Assembly: GCF_901687125.1 (NCBI RefSeq) | Contig: NZ_CABFJY010000011.1 | Coordinates: 124,001 to 188,000, forward strand | DNA: 64,000 bases | Direction: 5' to 3' | DNA from: Actinobacillus vicugnae | GTDB taxonomy: Bacteria; Pseudomonadota; Gammaproteobacteria; Enterobacterales; Pasteurellaceae | Shown: positions 8,920 to 14,970 of the stretch, piece after piece | How positions within the stretch are numbered: position 1 is the stretch's first letter | Layout of the letters: each line of letters begins with the position of its first letter | Program-made: the position numbers and the translations under genes | The notes under the pieces: model-generated | What the model saw: only the letters and a program-made list of their open reading frames with translations | What the model was told of the DNA's origin: nothing | Database searches by the model: none

Positions 8920-9090
8920 AACTACAAAAACCTAATCAAAAAACACCGCTTAAAAATCCCACAAACGCCACATGATGATGATGCCTAGAAATCGAAAAAT
9001 CTGCCGAAAACCGCGAGCCCCCAACCCCGTGGAAAGGGTACCCCCTCCGGAGTACCTTTTTAAGGTATAAAGCCTTGGTTTGCCATATAC
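8920..9090. other. Candidate cos region upstream of the terminase genes
   Basis: Non-coding DNA between the small terminase and the lysis genes. A GC-rich block at about 9016-9056 stands out in AT-rich surroundings: it holds GGTAC/GTACC arms (9037-9056 area) around the perfect 8-bp palindrome CTCCGGAG. In lambda, cos lies just upstream of the small terminase gene. The exact cut site cannot be read from sequence alone. Confidence 0.35.
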
Positions 9091-9092
9091 AG

Positions 9093-9160
9093 GCTACATT
9101 ACTTAGCTATGACCCCGAGTGTCTTGGCATACACTCAGATTCATGGCTAAATCATGTAGC
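9093..9160. repeat. 68-nt imperfect palindrome
   Basis: The 20-nt arms 9093-9112 and 9141-9160 match at 17 of 20 positions, with one further G-U pair in RNA. An inner hairpin, GAGTGT (9117-9122) with ACACTC (9131-9136), sits in the loop. It is non-coding. It could be part of cos/cosB or a structured RNA at the end of the lysis transcript. Confidence 0.6.
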
Positions 9161-9180
9161 ATTTGGTTTACATAAAAGAA

Positions 9181-9204
9181 AACCGCACCTGTTACAGTGC
9201 GGTT
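9181..9204 (-). terminator. Terminator after the lysis genes
   Basis: AACCGCAC (9181-9188) with GTGCGGTT (9197-9204) around an 8-nt loop. The leftward transcript continues TTCTTTTATG. It lies 9 nt after the Rz1 stop. Confidence 0.75.
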
Positions 9205-9212
9205 ATTTGAAG

Positions 9213-9476
9213 TTATTTATTGGTATGTTGCTTTTGCCATCGCCTGATACCGTCAACCTGACTTGCGCAAGTATCACGCTCAGCTGTTACTGTGATTAAA
9301 TGCTCCAACGCATCTTTGTATGTCTTACCAGTAAACTGGCTACGCTCACACGGAACAAGATACGCTTGCGGTGGATATTGATATATCGTCTTTGTAACAA
9401 CTGGCTTATTGCCGCAACTGCTCAATAACAGCGTCAGGCAAATGCTGGTTAGCACACTGATTGTCTTTAAGCACAT
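9213..9476 (-). CDS. Outer-membrane spanin lipoprotein (Rz1-like)
   Basis: 87 aa with an N-terminal signal and lipobox LLLSSC (Cys21), so it should be a lipoprotein of the outer membrane. With the Rz-like inner-membrane partner it bridges the periplasm and fuses the two membranes in the last step of lysis. The start lies inside the Rz-like gene in a different frame (71-nt overlap), the classic overlapping spanin layout. A proline-containing stretch (YQYPPQAYLVPC) follows the lipid anchor. Confidence 0.8.
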   Translation of the reverse strand: MCLKTISVLTSICLTLLLSSCGNKPVVTKTIYQYPPQAYLVPCERSQFTGKTYKDALEHLITVTAERDTCASQVDGIRRWQKQHTNK

Positions 9477-9771
9477 ATCTCACCACCTCTTTTTTATCTA
9501 TCGCTTGTCGTCTAAATTGTGCAGCTAAAGCGGACTGTTGCTCGACTGCTTGTTGCTCCGCCACTAATGAGACTTTGAGATTAGCAGTCTCAGCCTCAAG
9601 CGTTGCGTTAGTCGTCTCAAGCGATTGGATTTGAGAGGTCTGCTTGTCGTACTGGCTCTTTAGTACAGATAGCTGATTTTGCGTTGTCCATAATTTAACA
9701 AGCAGACCAATAAATAAGGCGGCCAGAATACCCGCCGCCCATAGTTTTGCTTTACTTAATAACGTAAACAT
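9406..9771 (-). CDS. Inner-membrane spanin (Rz-like)
   Basis: 121 aa with one N-terminal membrane segment (KLWAAGILAALFIGLLVKLW) and a long periplasmic coiled coil (QSLETTNATLEAETANLKVS), the topology of Rz-type i-spanins. It acts with the overlapping Rz1-like lipoprotein to destroy the outer membrane. It starts 1 nt after the endolysin stop. Confidence 0.8.
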   Translation of the reverse strand: MFTLLSKAKLWAAGILAALFIGLLVKLWTTQNQLSVLKSQYDKQTSQIQSLETTNATLEAETANLKVSLVAEQQAVEQQSALAAQFRRQAIDKKEVVRYVLKDNQCANQHLPDAVIEQLRQ

Positions 9772-9772
9772 A

Positions 9773-10414
9773 TTAACTCATCAATTTGTCGTACTTAGCT
9801 TGACGATCTGCCAAACCGTTTAACCCGCCATTAACTCGCTTAGTCACATCAACTACACGTTTGAGTGCTGCGAGATTGTTTTTCTGCCAATACCAAATGC
9901 CGGCAAGTACGATCAACTCTAAATCTGTACCAACATCATCGAGTTTAATCTCTCGACCCAGCCACTTACGGAAGGCTGTGTAATTGTTTTTGCCGGTGAT
10001 TTGAATTAAGCCACGACCACGGAATTTATAGCCATCACCGCTTTGCTCGTCACCATTACCCATACGGTTAGCGTAAGCGCGGTTTGCAATCTTTTCCGGC
10101 TGTCTCGCATACGCCTTTACATTACCGGAATTAAAATATTTCGGAAACGTACGGAGTAGCGCCACGTCCGAATAATTCAGATTTTCGGTAAACACACTAA
10201 AGCCCGCCGTCTCGTGCCCGCATTGAGCTAAAAACATAGCCTGTTGCTCTTTTGTCTTGCAACCGGCTAAACCAATATATTTAGCAATCTCGTGATAAAT
10301 TAGAGGCTTGGAATTGGGAAAGACAGAAAGAAATTTAGACTCAGAAATGTGCATTTTGACATCTAGCGAATCTGATATTTGCTGCATCATATTAATTAAA
10401 CTCATCGTAATCAT
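9773..10414 (-). CDS. Endolysin, chitinase class I-like (glycoside hydrolase 19)
   Basis: 213 aa, GH19 type: FLAQCGHETAGFSVFTENLN carries the catalytic Glu (about residue 68) and GDGYKFRGRGLIQITGK is the conserved substrate-cleft region. It cleaves the sugar backbone of peptidoglycan. No signal peptide is seen, so release needs the holin upstream. The start overlaps the holin end by 23 nt; the ATG nine bases later (10405) is an alternative start with a more normal distance to AAGG. Confidence 0.88.
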   Translation of the reverse strand: MITMSLINMMQQISDSLDVKMHISESKFLSVFPNSKPLIYHEIAKYIGLAGCKTKEQQAMFLAQCGHETAGFSVFTENLNYSDVALLRTFPKYFNSGNVKAYARQPEKIANRAYANRMGNGDEQSGDGYKFRGRGLIQITGKNNYTAFRKWLGREIKLDDVGTDLELIVLAGIWYWQKNNLAALKRVVDVTKRVNGGLNGLADRQAKYDKLMS

Positions 10415-10766
10415 TAACCTTGTCTTGTTTGCCGAAACCTACGTCGTTAACGTCAATCTTTTTGCGAATCAAAGCAAACAAAAATTCACGAATCTTTTCA
10501 GCCCCGACAAATCCAAGCATTCCGCCAACAAACGTAGATAAACTCTCACCAACGCCGGCATACACTAATAGCGACATAGACGATAACGTTAGCGCCCCAC
10601 AAATTGCACCATCAAGCAACCGCTGGCGGAAGGTAATCTTTTGTTGTAAAAAAAAACCACGTAACATAGACATAAAAAAAGCCATCACAAATCCTGTAAT
10701 GGCACTGTAATTTTGTTGTAGATAGACTAATAAAGCAGTCCAAATCTCGGGTGTTTTATCCGGCAT
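10392..10766 (-). CDS. Holin, lambda-family-like
   Basis: 124 aa from the ATG at 10764-10766, chosen because GGAG sits 10 nt upstream; a further ATG at 10775 is too close to that site. It shows about three hydrophobic segments (ITGFVMAFFMSMLRGFF, GAICGALTLSSMSLLVYAGV, TFVGGMLGFVGAEKIREFLF) and a charged C-terminus. Holins form lesions in the inner membrane at a set time and let the endolysin out. First gene of the lysis cassette, downstream of the proposed late promoter and terminator. Confidence 0.8.
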   Translation of the reverse strand: MPDKTPEIWTALLVYLQQNYSAITGFVMAFFMSMLRGFFLQQKITFRQRLLDGAICGALTLSSMSLLVYAGVGESLSTFVGGMLGFVGAEKIREFLFALIRKKIDVNDVGFGKQDKVNDYDEFN

Positions 10767-10804
10767 TTTATACATACTCCACCCCGCTTTATCTTTTTCG
10801 AGGC

Positions 10805-10839
10805 AATAAAAAACCCCGACCGGCAAAAACCGATCAGGG
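10805..10839 (-). terminator. tR'-like terminator before the holin
   Basis: Arms 10830-10839 and 10814-10823 form a 10-bp stem with two G-U pairs and a 6-nt loop. The leftward transcript continues TTTTTTATT. It lies about 50 nt after the proposed late promoter, where Q would be needed to read through. Confidence 0.8.
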
Positions 10840-10893
10840 CTATAAAATTTGTAGTTGCGTGATGCGCTTGCACCTACCGCAAGGATATTAGTG

Positions 10894-10922
10894 AATCTAT
10901 CATTCACGTGCGCACAAGTCAA
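10894..10922 (-). promoter_or_regulatory. Candidate late promoter (pR'-like)
   Basis: On the minus strand TTGACT (complement 10917-10922), a 17-bp spacer, and TAGATT (complement 10894-10899). An inverted repeat, GTGAAT/ATTCAC, surrounds the -10. It precedes the terminator and lysis genes, as pR' does in lambda. Confidence 0.6.
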
Positions 10923-10965
10923 GAGATAAGTTTTTTATTTTTTTATAAATTTTGCAAAAAAACAC

Positions 10966-10994
10966 TTTACAACTTCGCAAATGCGAAGTAATAT
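10966..10994 (+). promoter_or_regulatory. Promoter and operator of the acr-aca2-like cassette
   Basis: TTTACA (10966-10971), a 17-bp spacer, and TAATAT (10989-10994). The spacer is occupied by a perfect palindrome with arms ACTTCGCA and TGCGAAGT around AA (10972-10989). A regulator bound there would exclude RNA polymerase. Autoregulation through inverted repeats in the promoter is the known behaviour of Aca proteins. Confidence 0.7.
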
Positions 10995-11005
10995 ATACAC
11001 ATCAA

Positions 11006-11021
11006 GACGCAATGGTGCGAT
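11006..11021 (+). promoter_or_regulatory. Small leader hairpin before the candidate anti-CRISPR gene
   Basis: CGCA (11008-11011) with TGCG (11016-11019) around ATGG, about 11 nt before the ribosome site AGGAG (11031-11035). Aca2 of phage ZF40 is known to bind RNA hairpins in its leader as well as DNA, so this may be a second control site. The stem is short. Confidence 0.35.
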
Positions 11022-11043
11022 TGAATCTTTAGGAGAATTTATT

Positions 11044-11325
11044 ATGTATACCTCAGCAGTAAAAACCTTTCTAACATTCACTACTCAAGAAAAGATCAAC
11101 GCTTTAGCGAGCCGCAATACAGCCGATGAACGCAGAGCGGTGATCCAGTCAATGCCTGAAAACAAAAGATACGTACTGCACGGACGTTGGAGTCGTGAAG
11201 CCATCTTGAGATTTGCAGGAAAACGTAATTTCAAAGGTCAAATCACCGTGACATACACAAAAATGAATTACAGCAAGCCAAGCTTGACTAGTGATGAATC
11301 ACAATTTGAATTAGAGCTAAGATAA
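11044..11325 (+). CDS. Candidate anti-CRISPR protein (unknown family)
   Basis: 93 aa from the ATG at 11044, chosen because AGGAG lies 8 nt upstream; a longer reading from 10981 would start inside the operator. I do not recognise the protein with certainty. It has no signal peptide or membrane segment. Sequence features are an N-terminal helix (FTTQEKINALASRNTADERR), a basic middle (KRYVLHGRWSREAILRFAGK) and a strand-rich end (KGQITVTYTKMNYS). It overlaps the next gene, an Aca2-like regulator, by 1 nt (TAATG) and shares its promoter and terminator. Guilt by association with Aca2 suggests an anti-CRISPR. Alternatives are another phage accessory protein or a toxin-antitoxin partner. Confidence 0.6.
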   Translation: MYTSAVKTFLTFTTQEKINALASRNTADERRAVIQSMPENKRYVLHGRWSREAILRFAGKRNFKGQITVTYTKMNYSKPSLTSDESQFELELR

Positions 11326-11765
11326 TGACAGGATTAGAATTAAAACTAGCCCGACACACTCTCGGGCTAACTATTGCAGAAGCAGCTGAACACATTGGCA
11401 AAGTTTCAAAAAGAAGCTGGGAATATTGGGAAAGCGGTAACTTTAACGTCAAAGATGACGTGGAAAGAGTAATTAATCAATTGTTAGCGAGACGGAAGGA
11501 GATTTTAGAAAGCATAATCGAACAAGGGCAATCCGCCAAGAAAATAGCTGTTATCTATTATCCGACTCCGGAATATTGTTCAGACGTGATCGAATGGCGC
11601 TTTAGTCAATCTCTTGCGACTACTTTGTCGATTGATTTTGGCGCACAACTAGTAACATTTGATATTAAGAGCTACAACCAATTTTTAACTGTTCATAACT
11701 TAGAAGATAATCAAGCTTCACGCAGTCATTGGGCTGCAACACAAAGCGAAAAAGTTATTAATTAA
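11325..11765 (+). CDS. Aca2-like helix-turn-helix autoregulator (YdiL/DUF1870-like)
   Basis: 146 aa. The N-terminal helix-turn-helix reads GLTIAEAAEHIGKVSKRSWE then YWESG, followed by DDVERVINQLLARRKEIL and a dimer-type region with VIEWRFSQSLATTL. This set matches my memory of Aca2 (anti-CRISPR associated 2): AEHIG-VS-RSW-YWESG, DDVE, and IGWRLSQS. Aca proteins repress their own acr-aca promoter so that transcription does not run unchecked after infection. Compared with Aca2 (about 116-125 aa) this one has a C-terminal extension of about 25 residues. DUF1870 proteins outside acr loci exist, so the link to Acr is inference. Confidence 0.8.
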   Translation: MTGLELKLARHTLGLTIAEAAEHIGKVSKRSWEYWESGNFNVKDDVERVINQLLARRKEILESIIEQGQSAKKIAVIYYPTPEYCSDVIEWRFSQSLATTLSIDFGAQLVTFDIKSYNQFLTVHNLEDNQASRSHWAATQSEKVIN

Positions 11766-11772
11766 CACCAAT

Positions 11773-11790
11773 AGCCTCCAATCGGAGGCT
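11773..11790 (+). terminator. Terminator of the acr-aca2-like cassette
   Basis: AGCCTCC (11773-11779), loop AATC, GGAGGCT (11784-11790), then TTTATTATTT. It closes the two-gene unit, which therefore has its own promoter and terminator. Confidence 0.85.
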
Positions 11791-11794
11791 TTTA

Positions 11795-12337
11795 TTATTT
11801 ACTTAGCGCTTTTGCTCGAGATTTACTGAAATAGTCGAGTCGATTATAAGTCACAACGACCGAGTCAGATATATCTGACAATGTGTCGTCCTGTCTAACC
11901 GAAATTGTTGCCAGTAAATCATCTTTTACGTACTGATAAGATTTTATAACGCAGTAACCTGTCTCAACGCACACTTTATGAGCTTGCGGCAAAATAGCGA
12001 GTTCTGATTTTCCTAACCCGTTACCAGTTAATTTTGAGTCGTAGAAATCAAAAATTCGACTTGATTCTTTTTGCGATATGTCTAAAAAATAACCCGACAC
12101 AGACACAAGTTTAGCTCCATCGAATTGTGCGAGATAGTGACCGTCTTTAATATCAGGTGCTGGCGGAATAATCTCATATCTGCCAACTGCTAAATTTTTA
12201 AATCTAGTATCGCTTGATTTTAAATTTGAAATCTCCGCCTCGCTCATATCCCAAGACATACCAAACGCTTGCACCGGCAGCTTATCTCCGCAAGCACTAA
12301 TAAGACAAGCCGCCAAAATTAATAATAATTTACGCAT
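11795..12337 (-). CDS. Putative lipoprotein (prophage moron)
   Basis: 180 aa from the ATG at 12337, which has GGAG 7 nt upstream; a longer frame adds residues before the signal peptide. The signal LLLILAACLISAC ends in a lipobox, so it is a predicted lipoprotein; Asp follows the Cys at +3 (CGDK), and +2 is Gly. The rest is soluble (FGMSWDMSEAEISNLKSSD opens the mature domain). Function unknown. It sits between Q and the lysis genes, the place where lambdoid phages carry host-modifying genes such as Shiga toxin, and has its own -10 (TATAAT). Confidence 0.75.
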   Translation of the reverse strand: MRKLLLILAACLISACGDKLPVQAFGMSWDMSEAEISNLKSSDTRFKNLAVGRYEIIPPAPDIKDGHYLAQFDGAKLVSVSGYFLDISQKESSRIFDFYDSKLTGNGLGKSELAILPQAHKVCVETGYCVIKSYQYVKDDLLATISVRQDDTLSDISDSVVVTYNRLDYFSKSRAKALSK

Positions 12338-12351
12338 ACATAACTCCAAAT

Positions 12352-12373
12352 GACAACAGTTGTAATTATTATA
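12352..12373 (-). promoter_or_regulatory. Candidate promoter with operator-like palindrome for the lipoprotein
   Basis: A perfect -10 TATAAT lies on the minus strand (complement 12368-12373); the -35 is weak. Just downstream, near the expected start of transcription, is the 11-bp palindrome ACAACAGTTGT (12353-12363). Confidence 0.45.
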
Positions 12374-12390
12374 CTTCATGTTTAATAAAA

Positions 12391-12414
12391 AAGCCCTGCA
12401 ATTACACAGGGCTT
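12391..12414 (-). terminator. Terminator after the Q gene
   Basis: AAGCCCTG (12391-12398) with CAGGGCTT (12407-12414), 8-nt loop, then TTTTATT in the leftward transcript. It lies 8 nt after the Q stop. Confidence 0.85.
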
Positions 12415-12421
12415 ATCAAAA

Positions 12422-12796
12422 TTATGAATCTAACTTGTAGCAAACCGACAAATTCTTCGCAATTACAGCGCCAAGAACAAAACTTTTGGCAATTGTCAAA
12501 GACCGGTAAAGTGTGGTCTTTGATATATCCAAATCTTTGACTAGTTGTTTTTCGTCATAGCGCATCACGTAGTTACCAAGTAACACATAATATGCCTGCT
12601 CATCATATTGCTTGAGATTTTTAATTATTCCATCAATTTCGATCAAATCATCGTCGGTTGTCAGAACGATGCAGTGATGTTTTTTAGGCGAATCAGCCAC
12701 CCAACTCGCACACTTACACGGAAATTCCGTGCCGACGCGTGACTTAGCGTGTCTCCCCCATCTAAATAACGTTGCGTCAATATCAATTTTAAGCAT
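12422..12796 (-). CDS. Antitermination protein Q-like
   Basis: 124 aa from the ATG at 12796, which has AAGGAG 7 nt upstream. It resembles the phage antitermination Q family (phage 82-type): WGRHAKSRVG near the N-terminus, a helical middle (YDEQAYYVLLGNYVMRYDEK), and a helix-turn-helix-like end (QLVKDLDISKTTLYRSLTIA). Q binds at the late promoter and lets RNA polymerase pass terminators into the lysis and head genes. The place at the end of the early minus-strand operon and the promoter-terminator pair near 10.85 kb agree with this. It overlaps RusA by 8 nt. Confidence 0.75.
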   Translation of the reverse strand: MLKIDIDATLFRWGRHAKSRVGTEFPCKCASWVADSPKKHHCIVLTTDDDLIEIDGIIKNLKQYDEQAYYVLLGNYVMRYDEKQLVKDLDISKTTLYRSLTIAKSFVLGAVIAKNLSVCYKLDS

Positions 12797-13154
12797 TTGC
12801 AATCTCCTTAATTCTAACGATCACCGCTCCGCCTTTCTTGTTGCCCTTGTCGGTAAATGTGAGTTTTTTGACATACTTTCGCGAATCATCCACGATCATT
12901 TGGCTCTGCACTAACGAATCCAAAATACATTTGCCCAAATTATCTAAATCACGGTCTCGGTTATCCGGAAAATATACATCTAACTCAATTTCGACTTGAC
13001 CGCCAAATTTATATAACCCTTGACTCGCAATAAACACTTGCCATTGATAAGTTTTACCCCGTGGGCTCACTGCCATTTTATTTCGCCCTACACGCTGCCA
13101 GTAGTGATTGACGCTTGGCGGATATGGCAAAGCCATTTCAATATAATCACTCAT
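12789..13154 (-). CDS. rusA: RusA-family Holliday junction resolvase
   Basis: 121 aa from the ATG at 13154, with GGGGG 6 nt upstream; the codon 12 bases earlier is GTG. RusA cuts four-way DNA junctions during phage recombination and replication. The acidic signature is present: RDLDNLGKCILDSL with Asp69 and Asp71, and MIVDD with Asp90, matching the catalytic aspartates of E. coli RusA. N-terminal ALPYPPSVNHYW is also typical. It lies in the nin-like part of the operon just before Q. Confidence 0.9.
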   Translation of the reverse strand: MSDYIEMALPYPPSVNHYWQRVGRNKMAVSPRGKTYQWQVFIASQGLYKFGGQVEIELDVYFPDNRDRDLDNLGKCILDSLVQSQMIVDDSRKYVKKLTFTDKGNKKGGAVIVRIKEIANA

Positions 13155-13156
13155 TT

Positions 13157-13237
13157 TTACCCCCACTTAATACTTATAAGCGCACAAAACACACTTAATA
13201 AAAAACAACCGCCAATAAAAATATCTTTATCTGTCAT
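13157..13237 (-). CDS. 26-aa membrane microprotein (putative)
   Basis: ATG at 13235-13237 and TAA at 13157-13159 encode 26 residues, mostly one hydrophobic segment (FIGGCFLLSVFCALISI) after MTDKD. The start overlaps the end of the DUF968 gene by 11 nt, and its last codons contain the RusA ribosome site, so the three reading frames appear coupled. Too short for family recognition. Confidence 0.5.
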   Translation of the reverse strand: MTDKDIFIGGCFLLSVFCALISIKWG

Positions 13238-14249
13238 TAACACTCAACGCCTCTAAACTTAATGCTCTATCTAAAAATCTAAATAATAAATCCGTTTGCT
13301 TACCGTAATTTTGTTCGAACAACTGCGCATTACAGTGCAATTCGTTGTGATGTACTCGGCATAGCGGAATCACGAATAAATCATGCTCTTTACTTCCCAT
13401 CTTGCCTCGCCCTTGCCCAATGATGTGATGTGGGTCATCGGCTCGTTTACCGCAACAAACACACGGTTGTGATTTTACAAACTGCAACCACTTACTTGAT
13501 TCAAATCGTATCTCTTTCGGTTTTGCCATAAAACTTGCCGGCGGTTCAGGATCTGCTTTTAGCTTTAAAATCGGCTGCGCTAGTGTTTTAAAAATCTTAT
13601 GCGGGTCTGCTTGCTCCGCTGCGTAAGTCGTAGATTCTCTATGATCGTGAGTTTCTTTTGGCGGTAGATTTAATAACAGACGAAGGTCTTGCTCATTAAT
13701 TGCATTAATACAATTTTTCGCAACTGCCCACGCGAACAAGCACCCTAAATTCACGCTTTCATCCGCTTGGAGACTTAGGTCTTTACGAATTTTATATGCA
13801 ACAAACTGCACCCAATTTTCTTCCGCCAATGCGTTTAACTCTTCCTCGTTTGCTTCGCCCCGGTGCGCTATACCATCATGGTGCCAACAAGTGCGGATAA
13901 AACCTGTTTTCGTGCGTGTAACCGTCATTTCTTTATGGCAATAAGCGCCGTCTCTACACTGACAAATTGCAATTTTGCGTACCCATTTGGATAATTCAGC
14001 TTCTCCGCCCGCTGCTTTGCGTACTAATTCCGATTTCGCAAAGTCAGCTAGTTGTGGACAAGCGGTCGAATTCTGCAAATTTTTTGCAATTTCTATCTTG
14101 CCGGACGGTTGCGTTTTTAAGTTATCTGTCGCCGGCATTAAAATAGTACGCTCACCGAACGCTAGCTTATTTACCGTTGGCGGAATACGATAAAACACAA
14201 TCCCCGCTTCGGTCTGAAAGTATGGTTTGAGTAATAATGCTTCAGTCAT
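13227..14249 (-). CDS. DUF968-family phage protein with HNH-like zinc motif
   Basis: 340 aa. The C-terminal quarter has the DUF968 pattern: CVCCG, then DDPHHIIGQGRGKMGSKEHD, then PLCRVHHNELHC, cysteine and histidine sets as in HNH-type nucleases (YbcO-related). The N-terminal part contains other paired cysteines (CQCRDGAYCH). In other phages members lie beside rusA and Q, and a role in recombination is assumed but not shown. It overlaps the upstream 72-aa gene by 8 nt. A nuclease function is inference. Confidence 0.75.
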   Translation of the reverse strand: MTEALLLKPYFQTEAGIVFYRIPPTVNKLAFGERTILMPATDNLKTQPSGKIEIAKNLQNSTACPQLADFAKSELVRKAAGGEAELSKWVRKIAICQCRDGAYCHKEMTVTRTKTGFIRTCWHHDGIAHRGEANEEELNALAEENWVQFVAYKIRKDLSLQADESVNLGCLFAWAVAKNCINAINEQDLRLLLNLPPKETHDHRESTTYAAEQADPHKIFKTLAQPILKLKADPEPPASFMAKPKEIRFESSKWLQFVKSQPCVCCGKRADDPHHIIGQGRGKMGSKEHDLFVIPLCRVHHNELHCNAQLFEQNYGKQTDLLFRFLDRALSLEALSVNDR

Positions 14250-14460
14250 CTGTTAGTTCCCATATACCAAAATAGCCACAACTTTTCGTGCGATTTAATG
14301 AGCAACCATTGCTTACTTGTGGGAATGGCTTCGGCTCAATTAAATGTCCCTCACATTGGAATCGGTCATCTCTCATCTCGCTACAAAGAGCCGGTAAATC
14401 CGGTACATACCAATCTGTCAGCGGAGCGTTACATTTAGGGCATTTATGCGTTGTTATCAT
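14242..14460 (-). CDS. Small zinc-ribbon-like phage protein
   Basis: 72 aa from the ATG at 14460, with AGG upstream; a longer frame would start at 14496. It has CPKCNAPL at residues 7-14 and further cysteines (CEGH, CSLN, CGYFG), suggesting bound zinc. It overlaps the methyltransferase gene end and the DUF968 start. Function unknown. Confidence 0.6.
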   Translation of the reverse strand: MITTHKCPKCNAPLTDWYVPDLPALCSEMRDDRFQCEGHLIEPKPFPQVSNGCSLNRTKSCGYFGIWELTDD

Positions 14461-14968
14461 TGGTCCCAACCTGTTTGATTTTGTCATAGCTAACATAACT
14501 TGTTAAAAATCCCTCTGCGTATGGGTCAAATACGGCAAACATCTGCCATTTAGGGTTGTCACTCACCGGCAAGCCGGTTACTGGGTTAATAAACGCAACT
14601 CTTTGCCCGATAATGTCGATCACCTCTGTGGCATTTTCTCTAATGAGTTGAAACCACTCTGTAGATTTGTCCGCATTGAGCAACATCACAATAAAACATT
14701 GCTTCTCACGCATTAACCGGATGGCTTGACGCACAAATTTTTTAACATAGCCTCTGCCGTATGGCGGATTAATAAAAATTCGTGCGTGATTTGGGATAAT
14801 CTGCGTAACCGCGTCAAAATTCAGAAAATCAATTTCAGGAGTAATAAATCTTTCACAAATAGCATTCTCTGCTGTCGCCGCACCATCCCAATTTACTAAC
14901 CACCGGTATTTGGCGTAAGTGCGGCATTCCGGCGGTGTTTGCCAAGTGTTTTTGTCAAAATCAGTCAT
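14444..14968 (-). CDS. Phage DNA N6-adenine methyltransferase
   Basis: 174 aa of the phage Dam-like (N6-adenine methyltransferase, DUF-type phage family) group. The catalytic NPPY is at residues 67-70 (IFINPPYGRGYVKKF), preceded by an AdoMet-site region. Such enzymes modify phage DNA, for example at GATC, to evade host restriction or time packaging. Starts at ATG 14968 with AGGAG 8 nt upstream. The target sequence cannot be told from this sequence. Confidence 0.88.
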   Translation of the reverse strand: MTDFDKNTWQTPPECRTYAKYRWLVNWDGAATAENAICERFITPEIDFLNFDAVTQIIPNHARIFINPPYGRGYVKKFVRQAIRLMREKQCFIVMLLNADKSTEWFQLIRENATEVIDIIGQRVAFINPVTGLPVSDNPKWQMFAVFDPYAEGFLTSYVSYDKIKQVGTNDNNA

Positions 14969-14970
14969 TG

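Noticed and set aside
11044-11765. Reading the 93-aa / regulator pair as a toxin-antitoxin module
   Set aside because: The regulator fits Aca2 better than HigA or MqsA antitoxins, and the first protein lacks features of RelE, HigB or other known toxins. Kept as an alternative only.
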